This document shows, piece by piece, positions 8,105 through 16,675 of a DNA stretch of 64,000 bases (its first letter is position 1; the number at the start of each line of letters is the position of its first letter). Where the stretch lies: contig NZ_JBPDIH010000011.1 in NCBI RefSeq assembly GCF_052030545.1, forward strand, positions 1 to 64,000. The letters are read 5' to 3'. Under the pieces are notes generated by a model. That model had not been told where the DNA came from. It did no database searches and saw nothing but the letters and a program-made list of their open reading frames with translations. The DNA is from CANMXU01 sp052030545. Lineage in GTDB: Bacteria; Pseudomonadota; Gammaproteobacteria; Enterobacterales; Alteromonadaceae. The position numbers and the translations under genes were made by a program.

Positions 8105-9177
8105 TGATGAATCAAACCTTATTAGACCAAGCAAAACAAGTACGACAAGGTGAAGAACTAGACATTAGTGCCGTTGATGCTTGGCTTAAACAGCAATTAT
8201 CAGGCATTAGCCAACAGCCGAAAGTTACCCAATATTCAGGTGGCGCATCGAATTGGACCTATTGTTTAGACTACCCTGAAAAGTCTTTAATATTACGCCG
8301 CGCTCCAAAAGGTACTAAAGCAAAAGGCGCTCACGATATGGGGCGAGAGTTTAAACTGCAACAAGCACTCAAACCTGTCTATAACTATGTGCCTAATATG
8401 CTCGCGTTTTGCCAAGACCAAAACCTTGTTGGCAGTGATTTTTATGTGATGGAAAAACTCACTGGCATTATTCCCCGCAAAAACTTGCCTAAAAATTTAA
8501 CCACAACCGCTGCGCAAACCACCCGCTTATGCAAAAACGTTTTAGACTGTTTAATTGAACTTCATCAAGTTGATTATCAACAAGCAGGGCTTGATCATTT
8601 AGGCAAAGGCAGCGGTTATACTGAACGGCAAATTTCAGGTTGGAGCGAACGTTTTAGCCAAGCAAAAACATGGAATGTGCCTTCTGGAAAATTTGTCATG
8701 CAATGGCTTACCCAAAATATGCCATGTGAAGAACGTATTTGCATTACCCATAATGACTTTCGTTTCGACAATGTTGTGCTTGATGTTAACGATTATACCC
8801 AAGTGTTAGGTGTGCTTGACTGGGAACTTGCCACCTTAGGCGACCCCTTAATGGACTTAGGCAATACCTTGGCCTATTGGGTAGAAAAAGGCGACGACTT
8901 TCTTGCCCAAGCGACACGACGTCAACCGACACACCTTGACGGCATGTTTACCCGCAAACAAGTGATTGATTATTATTGTCAAAAAATGGCTATCGACAAC
9001 GACGATTTTACTTTTTATGAAGTCTACGGCTTGTTCAGGCTCGCCGGCATCGTGCAGCAAATTTACTATCGATACCATCACGGACAAACTAACAACCCAG
9101 CCTTTAAAAACTTTTGGCTATTTGTGCACTATCTTTTATGGCGCTGTAAAAAAGCCATTAAACAGCAAGGTAAATAG
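8104..9177 (+). CDS. APH-type phosphotransferase, ACAD10/11 N-terminal-like (LvaA-like)
   Basis: A 357-residue aminoglycoside-phosphotransferase-fold kinase. The nucleotide loop is near YSGGASNWTY (44-53), the catalytic loop is THNDFRFDN with Asp218, and the metal-binding Asp239 lies in VLDWELATLGDP. These match the kinase half of ACAD10/ACAD11, not antibiotic-resistance kinases. Known relatives phosphorylate the 4-hydroxyl of 4-hydroxyacyl-CoA so that the partner dehydrogenase can eliminate phosphate. It overlaps the SDR stop by one base. A second ATG follows at once (8107), so the exact start is uncertain by one codon. I see no separate LvaB-like partner in the window. Confidence 0.88.
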   Translation: MMNQTLLDQAKQVRQGEELDISAVDAWLKQQLSGISQQPKVTQYSGGASNWTYCLDYPEKSLILRRAPKGTKAKGAHDMGREFKLQQALKPVYNYVPNMLAFCQDQNLVGSDFYVMEKLTGIIPRKNLPKNLTTTAAQTTRLCKNVLDCLIELHQVDYQQAGLDHLGKGSGYTERQISGWSERFSQAKTWNVPSGKFVMQWLTQNMPCEERICITHNDFRFDNVVLDVNDYTQVLGVLDWELATLGDPLMDLGNTLAYWVEKGDDFLAQATRRQPTHLDGMFTRKQVIDYYCQKMAIDNDDFTFYEVYGLFRLAGIVQQIYYRYHHGQTNNPAFKNFWLFVHYLLWRCKKAIKQQGK

Positions 9178-9187
9178 CAAGGTAAAT
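9164..9187 (+). repeat. 12-bp tandem duplication across a stop codon and ribosome binding site
   Basis: AGCAAGGTAAAT occurs twice in direct succession. The first copy ends inside the kinase stop codon and the second supplies an AAGG ribosome binding site for the histidine phosphatase. The duplication therefore created or duplicated the intergenic spacer. Confidence 0.95.
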
Positions 9188-9190
9188 AGC

Positions 9191-9904
9191 ATGACGACGA
9201 TGTATTTCATCAGGCATGGGCAGGCAAGCTTTGCTGCCGATAACTACGATAAGTTATCCGCGTTGGGTATTGAACAATCAACACTGGTTGGTGATTATTT
9301 ACGACAAAAAAACTGTCAGCCTGATCATATTGTTTGCGGCACCATGTTGCGCCATCAGCAAACCGCACAATATTCACTCAATGGTGAACTGCTGGCAGGT
9401 CGAGACTTCACAAAAATATCCACTAACAACAGTCAATGGAATGAATACGATCACCAAAATATTTTAGCCGTATATAAAAAAGAATTTGCTAACGCACAAG
9501 GGATGCGACAATTTCTTAGCCAGCAGCCAGATCCGCATACGGCATTTGAACAACACTTTGTAGCTGCGATCGAGCAATGGATAAACGCCAAAAGTGGCGA
9601 GCCGTATAACGAGTCTTGGCAACAATTTTGCCAGCGCGTCATTAGCGCTTTTACCGAATTGTGCCAACAGCAGCAAGGTAAAACTATTATTATTTATTCT
9701 TCAGGCGGACCAATTAGTTTAATTATCAGCCACTTGTTAGGCTTGCCTTTAGAAGAATTTATTCGCGTAAACTGGTCGTTAGTCAACGCTGGCGTGACAA
9801 AAATTATCAGCCGCGGTAAACAAAAAAACATGACCCTTGCGAGTATCAATGAACACCATATCTTTGATCAGCAAAATGATAAACGCTTAATCACCTACAC
9901 ATAA
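9191..9904 (+). CDS. histidine phosphatase (phosphoglycerate mutase-like) family protein
   Basis: A 237-residue protein with the RHG motif (Arg8-His9-Gly10) that carries the phospho-accepting His, a second Arg at 54 (LRHQQTA) and an acidic residue at 84. The usual second catalytic His (HGG) is replaced by Ser: the segment reads YSSGGPI near residues 169-175. I chose ATG 9191, where homology begins and AAGG lies upstream; the open frame extends back to 8966 inside the kinase gene but that part is an overlap artefact. It lies between a predicted acyl-CoA kinase and an SDR, so a phosphoester or phospho-acyl substrate is possible. Confidence 0.85.
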   Translation: MTTMYFIRHGQASFAADNYDKLSALGIEQSTLVGDYLRQKNCQPDHIVCGTMLRHQQTAQYSLNGELLAGRDFTKISTNNSQWNEYDHQNILAVYKKEFANAQGMRQFLSQQPDPHTAFEQHFVAAIEQWINAKSGEPYNESWQQFCQRVISAFTELCQQQQGKTIIIYSSGGPISLIISHLLGLPLEEFIRVNWSLVNAGVTKIISRGKQKNMTLASINEHHIFDQQNDKRLITYT

Positions 9905-9940
9905 TAACTAATAACAGGCTAACAAATTCGGGGAAAGCAG

Positions 9941-10690
9941 ATGATACGACAAAATATTCTGATCACAGGCGCAAGCTCAGGCCTAGGAAAAGGCATGGCT
10001 ATCGAGTTTGCCAAACAAGGGCGTAACCTCGCCTTATGTGCAAGAAGGCTAGAAAATTTAACCCAACTCAAAGACGAATTATTAGCGTTAAACCCAAACA
10101 TTAATGTTGTCATTAAAAGCCTAGATGTGAACGATCACGATAATGTTTTTATTGTTTTTCAACAATTTCGCGAAGAAATGGGACAACTCGATCGAGTTAT
10201 TATCAATGCGGGTATGGGCAAAGGCGCTTCAATTGGTACCGGGTATTTTCATGCCAACAAACAAACTGCGCAAACCAACTTTGTTGCTGCCATTGCCCAA
10301 GCTGAAGCTGCAATGGAAATATTTCGTGCGCAAAATTTTGGTCATCTGGTTACCATATCGTCGATTAGCGCAGTACGTGGTTTTAGACGTGCAATGACAG
10401 TATATGCGGCAACCAAAGCCGCCATTACTTCCCTCAGTGAAGGCATTCGAATCGATGTAATGAATACGCCGATCAAGGTTAGCTGTATTCATCCGGGATT
10501 TATTCGCAGCGAAATCAATGAAACGGTAAAAACGGTACCTTTTATAGTTGATACCGAAACAGGCTGCAAAGCGTTAGTAAAAGCCATTAATAAAGAAAAA
10601 GCCAACTCGTTTGTGCCCAGTTGGCCATGGGCGATAGTGCAGCTATTTTTACGCATTGCGCCACTAAGTATGTTGAAAAAGATGAGTTAG
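9941..10690 (+). CDS. short-chain dehydrogenase/reductase (SDR)
   Basis: A 249-residue classical SDR with TGASSGLGKG near residues 8-17, an NAG motif (INAGMGKG) and the catalytic YAATKAA. GGGGAAAG gives a good ribosome binding site. It is last in the 6022-10690 run, 36 bases after the phosphatase, and is followed by a strong terminator. The C-terminus is hydrophobic (WAIVQLFLRIAPL), suggesting loose membrane contact. It probably acts on a hydroxyacyl or ketoacyl intermediate; the substrate cannot be read from sequence. Confidence 0.87.
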   Translation: MIRQNILITGASSGLGKGMAIEFAKQGRNLALCARRLENLTQLKDELLALNPNINVVIKSLDVNDHDNVFIVFQQFREEMGQLDRVIINAGMGKGASIGTGYFHANKQTAQTNFVAAIAQAEAAMEIFRAQNFGHLVTISSISAVRGFRRAMTVYAATKAAITSLSEGIRIDVMNTPIKVSCIHPGFIRSEINETVKTVPFIVDTETGCKALVKAINKEKANSFVPSWPWAIVQLFLRIAPLSMLKKMS

Positions 10691-10762
10691 CCTAGGGGTA
10701 ATTTTTTACAAAACTTGCAGCAAATTTTTCGACAATAAAGCTAAAAACTCCCCTCTTCAAAC

Positions 10763-10793
10763 GCTAGCCCTCCTTACCCTTTGGAGGGCTAGC
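10763..10793 (+). terminator. rho-independent terminator after the acyl-CoA gene run
   Basis: An 11-bp perfect stem (GCTAGCCCTCC / GGAGGGCTAGC) with a 9-base loop is followed by TTATT. It lies 73 bases past the SDR stop codon. The rest of the 10691-10991 gap shows no gene; it must hold the promoter of the PAS-GGDEF-EAL gene, but I cannot place it. Confidence 0.8.
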
Positions 10794-10991
10794 TTATTCA
10801 ATAATACGTAGCCTTTGGCAGAAAATTTCCGTAAAAATTTGTGTTATGCCAAGCTCTTACTAAACTTATAACTATAGTTTTAAAACAAAGAGCAAGAATC
10901 TATTAGTGGGCTTTTAACAAGGCATTTAAACATAAATCCTTTCCAATATTTTTTCGACCAACATTCAATCAACTGTAAAGTAATCAAATAG

Positions 10992-13061
10992 ATGAACTTA
11001 ATAGACGTGCCAAATTACCATAAAATTATTGAAACCCTACCGGCCGGTTTTTTTATGCTTAAAGCCGACGGCTCTTTGGTGCAGACAAATAGTAATTACC
11101 TCAATATGACTGGTTACACTAAAAAGTCATTAGCGCAGTTAACAATTACTGACATTGAAGTAGGCACAGACAAATACGGCAACAATGCTAAATTACTGCT
11201 CAGTAAAATAAACACCGGCCATTTTGAATGCAGCTATGAAACCCGACACAGGTGCGCTGACGGCAAAAAAATATCAGTAGAAATAAAGGCCTCTTATGCA
11301 CCCGATATTTGCCCATATATTTTAGTCTTTATTCGTGACATTTCCCTTTATAAGCGCGCTCAAAGCAGGATAACAATCGTTGAAAAAATATTTAACAACT
11401 CCACCGAAGCGATTGTAGTAACAGATCCCAAGGGCATAATAAAGCTTGTCAATAAAGCCTTTACCGATATCTCTGGTTACAGCGCCAAAGAAGCGATAGG
11501 TAAAACGCCTGCGATACTAAATTCAGGCCGACAAGACAAAGCATTTTATCAAGCATTTTGGCATGCCTTACAAACAACTGGCACTTGGTCGGGTGAAATT
11601 TGGAATAAACGCAAAAATGGCGAAATTTATCCCGAATGGCTAAATATTATTAGTGTCACTAATTCACACGGGGAAATATCGCATTATATTTCCCAGTTCA
11701 TTGACATTTCAGAGCTGAAAAAGTCGCAAAGCAAACAATTATTTCAGATATACCATGACCCATTAACCTTACTACCCAACCGTCGTTTGTTGTTTGAACG
11801 GCTTGAGAATTTATGCAAACTCAATGCAAATTATGTCAGCGACTTTGCACTGATATTTTGTGATATTGACCGCTTTAAATCGGTCAATGACTCACTTGGT
11901 CATAATGTTGGTGACGAGGTATTAAAAGCTGTTGCCACTCGTATTCAGCAGGCACTTCGCGGCTCTGACACCATAGCTCGAAGTGGCGGTGATGAATTTA
12001 TTATCGTTATTGAAGGGGCAAAAGACGTTAATAATATAGAGCGCATTGCTGCACAAATTTTATCATTATTTGAAACGCCTTTTACTACCAAGCATGGTGA
12101 CTTTCATCTAACCTGCAGTTTAGGTATTAGCCAATACCCCGAAGACTCAACCGATGTGCGAGAGTTAATATCATTTGCCGACCTTGCTATGTATAAAGTA
12201 AAAATGGCTGGCGGCAATAACTTTTGCACCTTTGATAAAAAACAAAAAGATGCCGTTCGCCACAAAATAGAGTTAGAAAACAGTATTCATACCGCGATAC
12301 AAGAACAGCACTTTGAAGTGTGGTATCAGCCGCAAATAAATTGCCAAACACGAGAAGTTTACGGCATTGAATGTTTATTACGTTGGCAGCACCCTGAACA
12401 TGGCTTAATCGCACCAAATCTTTTTATTCCCATCGCAGAAGATACCGGCTTAATTAAACAAATTGGTTTATTTGTTTTAAAGTCGGCCTGTAAACAATTA
12501 CGCAAATGGCAAATCAATAATTATTTTAATGGCGTAATGGCTGTGAATGTTTCGTTAAGACAGTTTGAAAACAACAACTTATTTGAACAAGTGAGAGAAG
12601 TACTCACTCGCGAAATGGTTGCCGGCAGTTCACTCGAAATTGAAGTGACCGAGTCACTTTTTTCGAACGGAGACAATGCCACCACAGAAATATTGCATCA
12701 GCTAAGAACACTTGACATTAAAATCGCGATTGATGATTTTGGCACCGGCTATTCATCGCTAAGCCGTTTAAAGCAATTACCGGTCAACAATCTAAAAATC
12801 GACAAATCATTTGTTGACCACATTACCACCTCTGCAGAAGACGTAGAAATAGTGAAGGCTATTTTGCTAATGGCAAACTCATTTGGCTTAGACACGATTG
12901 CCGAAGGCGTAGAAACAATTGAACAAGCTGAGGTACTTGCTAGCTTAGGCTGCGCTAATCACCAAGGTTATTTATACAGTAAACCGCTGCCGGCAGAGCA
13001 ATTTGAACGCTGGCTACTTGAATACCAACAACACCAAGACGATGCGTCGTTTAACATATAA
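10992..13061 (+). CDS. PAS-PAS-GGDEF-EAL cyclic-di-GMP signalling protein
   Basis: A 689-residue cytosolic protein: two PAS domains (about 10-120 and 130-250), a GGDEF diguanylate cyclase domain with intact SGGDEF near 331-336, and an EAL phosphodiesterase domain from about 430 to the end. The product-inhibition site RGSD lies five residues before GGDEF. The EAL signature reads ECLLRW, keeping the metal-binding Glu, and the later motifs DDFGTGYSS and GYLYSKPL are present. So both making and breaking c-di-GMP are possible. No membrane segment is seen. The gene is only 6 bases from the hemerythrin gene, which probably acts with it. Confidence 0.93.
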   Translation: MNLIDVPNYHKIIETLPAGFFMLKADGSLVQTNSNYLNMTGYTKKSLAQLTITDIEVGTDKYGNNAKLLLSKINTGHFECSYETRHRCADGKKISVEIKASYAPDICPYILVFIRDISLYKRAQSRITIVEKIFNNSTEAIVVTDPKGIIKLVNKAFTDISGYSAKEAIGKTPAILNSGRQDKAFYQAFWHALQTTGTWSGEIWNKRKNGEIYPEWLNIISVTNSHGEISHYISQFIDISELKKSQSKQLFQIYHDPLTLLPNRRLLFERLENLCKLNANYVSDFALIFCDIDRFKSVNDSLGHNVGDEVLKAVATRIQQALRGSDTIARSGGDEFIIVIEGAKDVNNIERIAAQILSLFETPFTTKHGDFHLTCSLGISQYPEDSTDVRELISFADLAMYKVKMAGGNNFCTFDKKQKDAVRHKIELENSIHTAIQEQHFEVWYQPQINCQTREVYGIECLLRWQHPEHGLIAPNLFIPIAEDTGLIKQIGLFVLKSACKQLRKWQINNYFNGVMAVNVSLRQFENNNLFEQVREVLTREMVAGSSLEIEVTESLFSNGDNATTEILHQLRTLDIKIAIDDFGTGYSSLSRLKQLPVNNLKIDKSFVDHITTSAEDVEIVKAILLMANSFGLDTIAEGVETIEQAEVLASLGCANHQGYLYSKPLPAEQFERWLLEYQQHQDDASFNI

Positions 13062-13067
13062 AAAATT

Positions 13068-14663
13068 ATGGCTAAAAAAAATAAAAGCAAAAGTAAACAG
13101 AAAACCGTTGATGTCTTAGTCATTTACCAAGACAGAGACATGGTTAAATATACCATCGAACAAGCGCAAAGCTTAGGCTTAAAACTACACACCTTAAAAT
13201 TTGGTGTTGACCATATCAACGATATTATTGCCATGGCGCCCAAAATTATCTTGCTATCGTCAAACAATATTTTAAATACAATAAAATTTTATATTCAATT
13301 GCTAGAAAGCCACGACAAAAGCTTAGCTCAGCACGCTGCCATTGTATTAATTAATAACAAAGAATTGGAATGCGCCTATCTTGCTTGTGAAAATGGTTTG
13401 TTTGATAACTACGTGGTAATTAACCCACTAAATGAACCACAACGGCTCAAGCTGGTATTGATTCAAGCATTAAAATTAACAGAGATAAATAGTGAAAATA
13501 ACCTAACTGAACTTACTGATGCCGGCGAAGAAGAACTAGCCGCCTGTATTTCCCATGGGGTTTTATTAAAAAATTCGCTACAACAGCAACTCACAAGCTG
13601 TAAAAATTCATTAGCCGATGCCGCACTTAACAATATTGATAATCCAGAAAACCAAGCCATTATTCAACGCGTTGTCGAGCTAACATTTCAAGAACTACAA
13701 AATGATATGTCGATTCAGCTGCAATCGATGTTAACGCAAATGATCGACGCAAAAGCGATCCAAGCAAAAATTAAAGGTCGGGTAGAGCACCATTTAGCCA
13801 ATGTCAGCCCGACTAAAAATAAAGAGCTGGCAGAAAGTATTAATTATGCCGACTTAGCATCAACCCAACAAAAGCAAACACAACCCAAATATAAATTACT
13901 GATCGCTGAACATTCAGACTTGTACAGCCAATTATTAGCAGAAATGTTTGATAACAGCGAATATGACTACCAAATTGCCAAAAATGGCATAGATACACTT
14001 GTGCAGTTTAAAGAATTTAATCCCGATGTTATTTTGCTTTCCTACAATTTAGCAAAAATTGATGGCATTGAAATCACTAAACGTATTCGAGAAACAGGCA
14101 GCAAGGTTGCCATTGTCGCTTATAGTCATCACCATGAAAAAAGCTTAATTCGCCGTTGGGTGCCACTAGGATTAAGCGGCTATATTCTAAAACCTTCAAC
14201 TACTGCAACGGTGATCAATACGGTGACAAAAGCCGTTAAAAACCCTATACAAATATTAGCCACCAATCAAAACAACAAAATTGAATGGCGGCCAGAATAC
14301 ACCATTGGCAATGAACGAATAGATGAACAACACAAAATACTGTTTTCACTGATCAACGACTTTTTTAACGACAGTGACCCAACCTCAATCAAAATACTGT
14401 TCGACAAGCTAACCGATTATATTCAACTGCATTTTGACTCTGAAGAAGTGATGATGGCCGAGGTAGGGTACCCTAAAATATCTCAGCATATGCGCAAACA
14501 TGAAGCACTCGTTGCTAAGTTTGACGACATAAAAGCAAGTTTGGCAAGCAACGATAGTGAGGAGCATCACAAACTCGGTTTATTTTTATATAACTGGCTC
14601 GCTAAGCATATTTTGCAAGAAGATATGGACTATAAAAGCTACGCAATTAAGCAAAAGAATTAG
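13068..14663 (+). CDS. bacteriohemerythrin with two degenerate receiver-like domains
   Basis: A 531-residue protein. Residues about 7-135 look like a receiver fold, a linker of about 130 residues follows, then a second receiver-like domain (about 278-400), and a C-terminal hemerythrin domain. At the place of the phosphorylated Asp both receivers carry Ser (IILLSSN and VILLSYN), so neither can work as a normal phospho-receiver. The hemerythrin part keeps the whole di-iron set: DEQHK, HFDSEE, HMRKHE and HILQED. It should bind oxygen. Its position directly after a GGDEF-EAL gene suggests oxygen input to c-di-GMP signalling. No clear ribosome binding site is seen, so coupling to the upstream gene is likely. 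Confidence 0.87.
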   Translation: MAKKNKSKSKQKTVDVLVIYQDRDMVKYTIEQAQSLGLKLHTLKFGVDHINDIIAMAPKIILLSSNNILNTIKFYIQLLESHDKSLAQHAAIVLINNKELECAYLACENGLFDNYVVINPLNEPQRLKLVLIQALKLTEINSENNLTELTDAGEEELAACISHGVLLKNSLQQQLTSCKNSLADAALNNIDNPENQAIIQRVVELTFQELQNDMSIQLQSMLTQMIDAKAIQAKIKGRVEHHLANVSPTKNKELAESINYADLASTQQKQTQPKYKLLIAEHSDLYSQLLAEMFDNSEYDYQIAKNGIDTLVQFKEFNPDVILLSYNLAKIDGIEITKRIRETGSKVAIVAYSHHHEKSLIRRWVPLGLSGYILKPSTTATVINTVTKAVKNPIQILATNQNNKIEWRPEYTIGNERIDEQHKILFSLINDFFNDSDPTSIKILFDKLTDYIQLHFDSEEVMMAEVGYPKISQHMRKHEALVAKFDDIKASLASNDSEEHHKLGLFLYNWLAKHILQEDMDYKSYAIKQKN

Positions 14664-14857
14664 TGTTGGTTAAACTTTGCGGTATGAATTTTGTTTATAA
14701 AAATTGACAAATATAAGCAAACAACAGCTTTTATTTTGGTCAAATAGTATGCAAGTTAGAATTAGGAGTTATACTGGTTGAGATGTTCAATTATAAAATA
14801 AGCTAAATTGTGTAAATTCCGTTTGCAGTAGACAAGGCTTATAGACTTAATTAATAA

Positions 14858-15955
14858 ATGGATTTTATTAACAGGAACGTTTTTTTGAAGAAAGACAACA
14901 AAAAATCAGATAACTTTCATCAACCACAAGTCGTTGCACTTTTTGCATTGGTTGGCCTTTCTATTACCGCCATTATGGGCTTGATTAGCCTGTATAATAG
15001 TAATTTTATATTAGCGGGCACCTTATTTTTAGCCAGTGCGGTTTATTTTTTTGGATATTATGTTCACAAAAAACATAACAACATTACGCTAAGTGCCGCC
15101 ACTATCTTATATTCACTTTACCTGTTGATGTTTTATTTAGTGTTTTCAGGTGGCGTTGAAAATACTGGCCCTCTGTGGGTATATATCGTCGCACCTGTCA
15201 CGGTATTTATTCACGGATTAAAACGCGGTTTATGTGACTTAGCCGCGTTTATCGTAATATGCATTGCGCTAACTTTTATACCGCAAGATTTTATCGCCCA
15301 TGCAGTTTATGCCACTGAGTTTAAATTACGCTTGCTGTATTCATTTTTAACCATCACTTTTTTATCTGCCCTTTATGAACACTCTCGTAACTTGTCGTAC
15401 CAAAAAACACAGGAGCTGAGTGAAAAATATCAACATTTAGCGCATTTTGACTCACTCACTAATTTATCTAACCGTCGCAACGCTTTACTTGTATTAGAAC
15501 AAGAGCAAGCGCGAGTAGCGCGTAACCAAGAGCCTTTATCGGTTATCATTTGCGATGTCGACTTTTTCAAAATAGTGAACGATAAATATGGTCATAACGC
15601 GGGTGATATTGTCTTAAAAGCGCTCAGTAAATTATTTACCGATAATATTAGAGCTCAAGATCATATTGCTCGGTGGGGCGGTGAAGAGTTTCTTTTCATT
15701 TTACCGCAAACATCAGCCAATAATGCTTGCATTATTGCTGAAAAAATAAGGCTCGCGGTAGAGAAAAGCAGTATTACTTTTCAAAATATTAGCATCGACA
15801 TCACCGTAAGTTTAGGCATAGCACAATTTGAAGCAAGCCAAAGCATCGATGAGGTGATCAATAATGCCGATAAACATTTATATCAAGCAAAAGAACTGGG
15901 GCGAAATCAAATCTACCCTTGCCCTGACAATATTGAGCAATTAAAAGCGATATAG
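14858..15955 (+). CDS. membrane-anchored diguanylate cyclase (GGDEF)
   Basis: A 365-residue protein with about five to six hydrophobic helices in residues 25-180 and a GGDEF domain in the C-terminal half. The active-site motif is GGEEF, preceded by the inhibitory site RAQD five residues earlier, so it should make c-di-GMP with feedback control. The ATG at 14858 has no good ribosome binding site; an in-frame TTG at 14885 lies after AGGAACG and is a real alternative. The membrane part has no recognised sensor name. The 3' end is 2 bases from the convergent LysE gene. Confidence 0.9.
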   Translation: MDFINRNVFLKKDNKKSDNFHQPQVVALFALVGLSITAIMGLISLYNSNFILAGTLFLASAVYFFGYYVHKKHNNITLSAATILYSLYLLMFYLVFSGGVENTGPLWVYIVAPVTVFIHGLKRGLCDLAAFIVICIALTFIPQDFIAHAVYATEFKLRLLYSFLTITFLSALYEHSRNLSYQKTQELSEKYQHLAHFDSLTNLSNRRNALLVLEQEQARVARNQEPLSVIICDVDFFKIVNDKYGHNAGDIVLKALSKLFTDNIRAQDHIARWGGEEFLFILPQTSANNACIIAEKIRLAVEKSSITFQNISIDITVSLGIAQFEASQSIDEVINNADKHLYQAKELGRNQIYPCPDNIEQLKAI

Positions 15956-15957
15956 TG

Positions 15958-16575
15958 CTACCTAGCAACCGCTAACACGCCAGCAAAACTAACAAAAATC
16001 GCCCCCGTAATTTTACCAAGCCAGCCATTATTAATGAGTGGTAAAGCGCGATTTTTTAAGTGGTGTGCCAACAAGGCATAACCGAAGGTAAAAGCAAAGG
16101 CATTAACTAAACTGGTGCTTGCTAGCATCAAAAATTGCGGTGCTAATGGCGCTTCTGGGTTAAGAAATTGCGGAAAAAGTGAGGTGAAAAACACTAACGC
16201 TTTAGGATTACTCAAACCTAGCAATAGGCTTTTACGATATAAACTAAAGCCAGACGGTAACTTACCGTCTTTCACCGTAAACGACCACGAACCTTTGCTT
16301 TTCCATATCGCCCAGCCAATATACGCTAAATAAACGACGCCTAAATACTTAACCAATAAAAACAGATTTTCAGACGCTAGTATTAGCGCGCCGACCCCTG
16401 AAGCTGACACTAGCGCCAATATAAAAATAGCGCTGACATGGCCTAGCACGCCTAACAAGGCTTTGCGCCGACCAAAATGCATACCGTTAGTTGCAGCTAG
16501 CACTACTGAAGGACCAATGCTGGCCGAGGCAAAAATAGAAATACTTAAATAAATTAAATAACTGGCAAGATCCAT
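15958..16575 (-). CDS. LysE/RhtB-family amino-acid exporter
   Basis: A 205-residue inner-membrane protein with about six hydrophobic helices. The N-terminal segment has the family pattern GPSVVLAATNGMHFGRRKALLGVLG. It would export an amino acid or similar metabolite. I chose ATG 16575; an upstream in-frame TTG at 16590 adds five residues. It is a single gene between convergent neighbours, separated from the upstream GH3 gene by a terminator. The substrate cannot be read from sequence. Confidence 0.88.
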   Translation of the reverse strand: MDLASYLIYLSISIFASASIGPSVVLAATNGMHFGRRKALLGVLGHVSAIFILALVSASGVGALILASENLFLLVKYLGVVYLAYIGWAIWKSKGSWSFTVKDGKLPSGFSLYRKSLLLGLSNPKALVFFTSLFPQFLNPEAPLAPQFLMLASTSLVNAFAFTFGYALLAHHLKNRALPLINNGWLGKITGAIFVSFAGVLAVAR

Positions 16576-16593
16576 GACTGACTTAAACAAGAT

Positions 16594-16634
16594 AAAAAAA
16601 GAGCGCCGATAATAAGGTATTTACCGCAGCGCTC
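16594..16634 (-). terminator. rho-independent terminator after the GH3 gene
   Basis: Read on the minus strand, GAGCGC and GCGCTC close a stem around an inner GGTA/TACC hairpin and are followed by seven T residues. It lies 42 bases past the GH3 stop codon and before the LysE start, ending the five-gene minus-strand operon. Confidence 0.75.
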
Positions 16635-16675
16635 AAGTTTAAAAGTGTTAACAGTTAGTCAGTATCATTGTTGTA

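Noticed and set aside
8104..9177. Aminoglycoside resistance kinase
   Set aside because: The fold is shared, but the sequence and neighbours match the ACAD10/11-linked acyl-CoA kinase group.
8966..9190. Longer N-terminus for the histidine phosphatase
   Set aside because: It overlaps the kinase gene in another frame; the RHG motif begins eight residues after ATG 9191, as expected.
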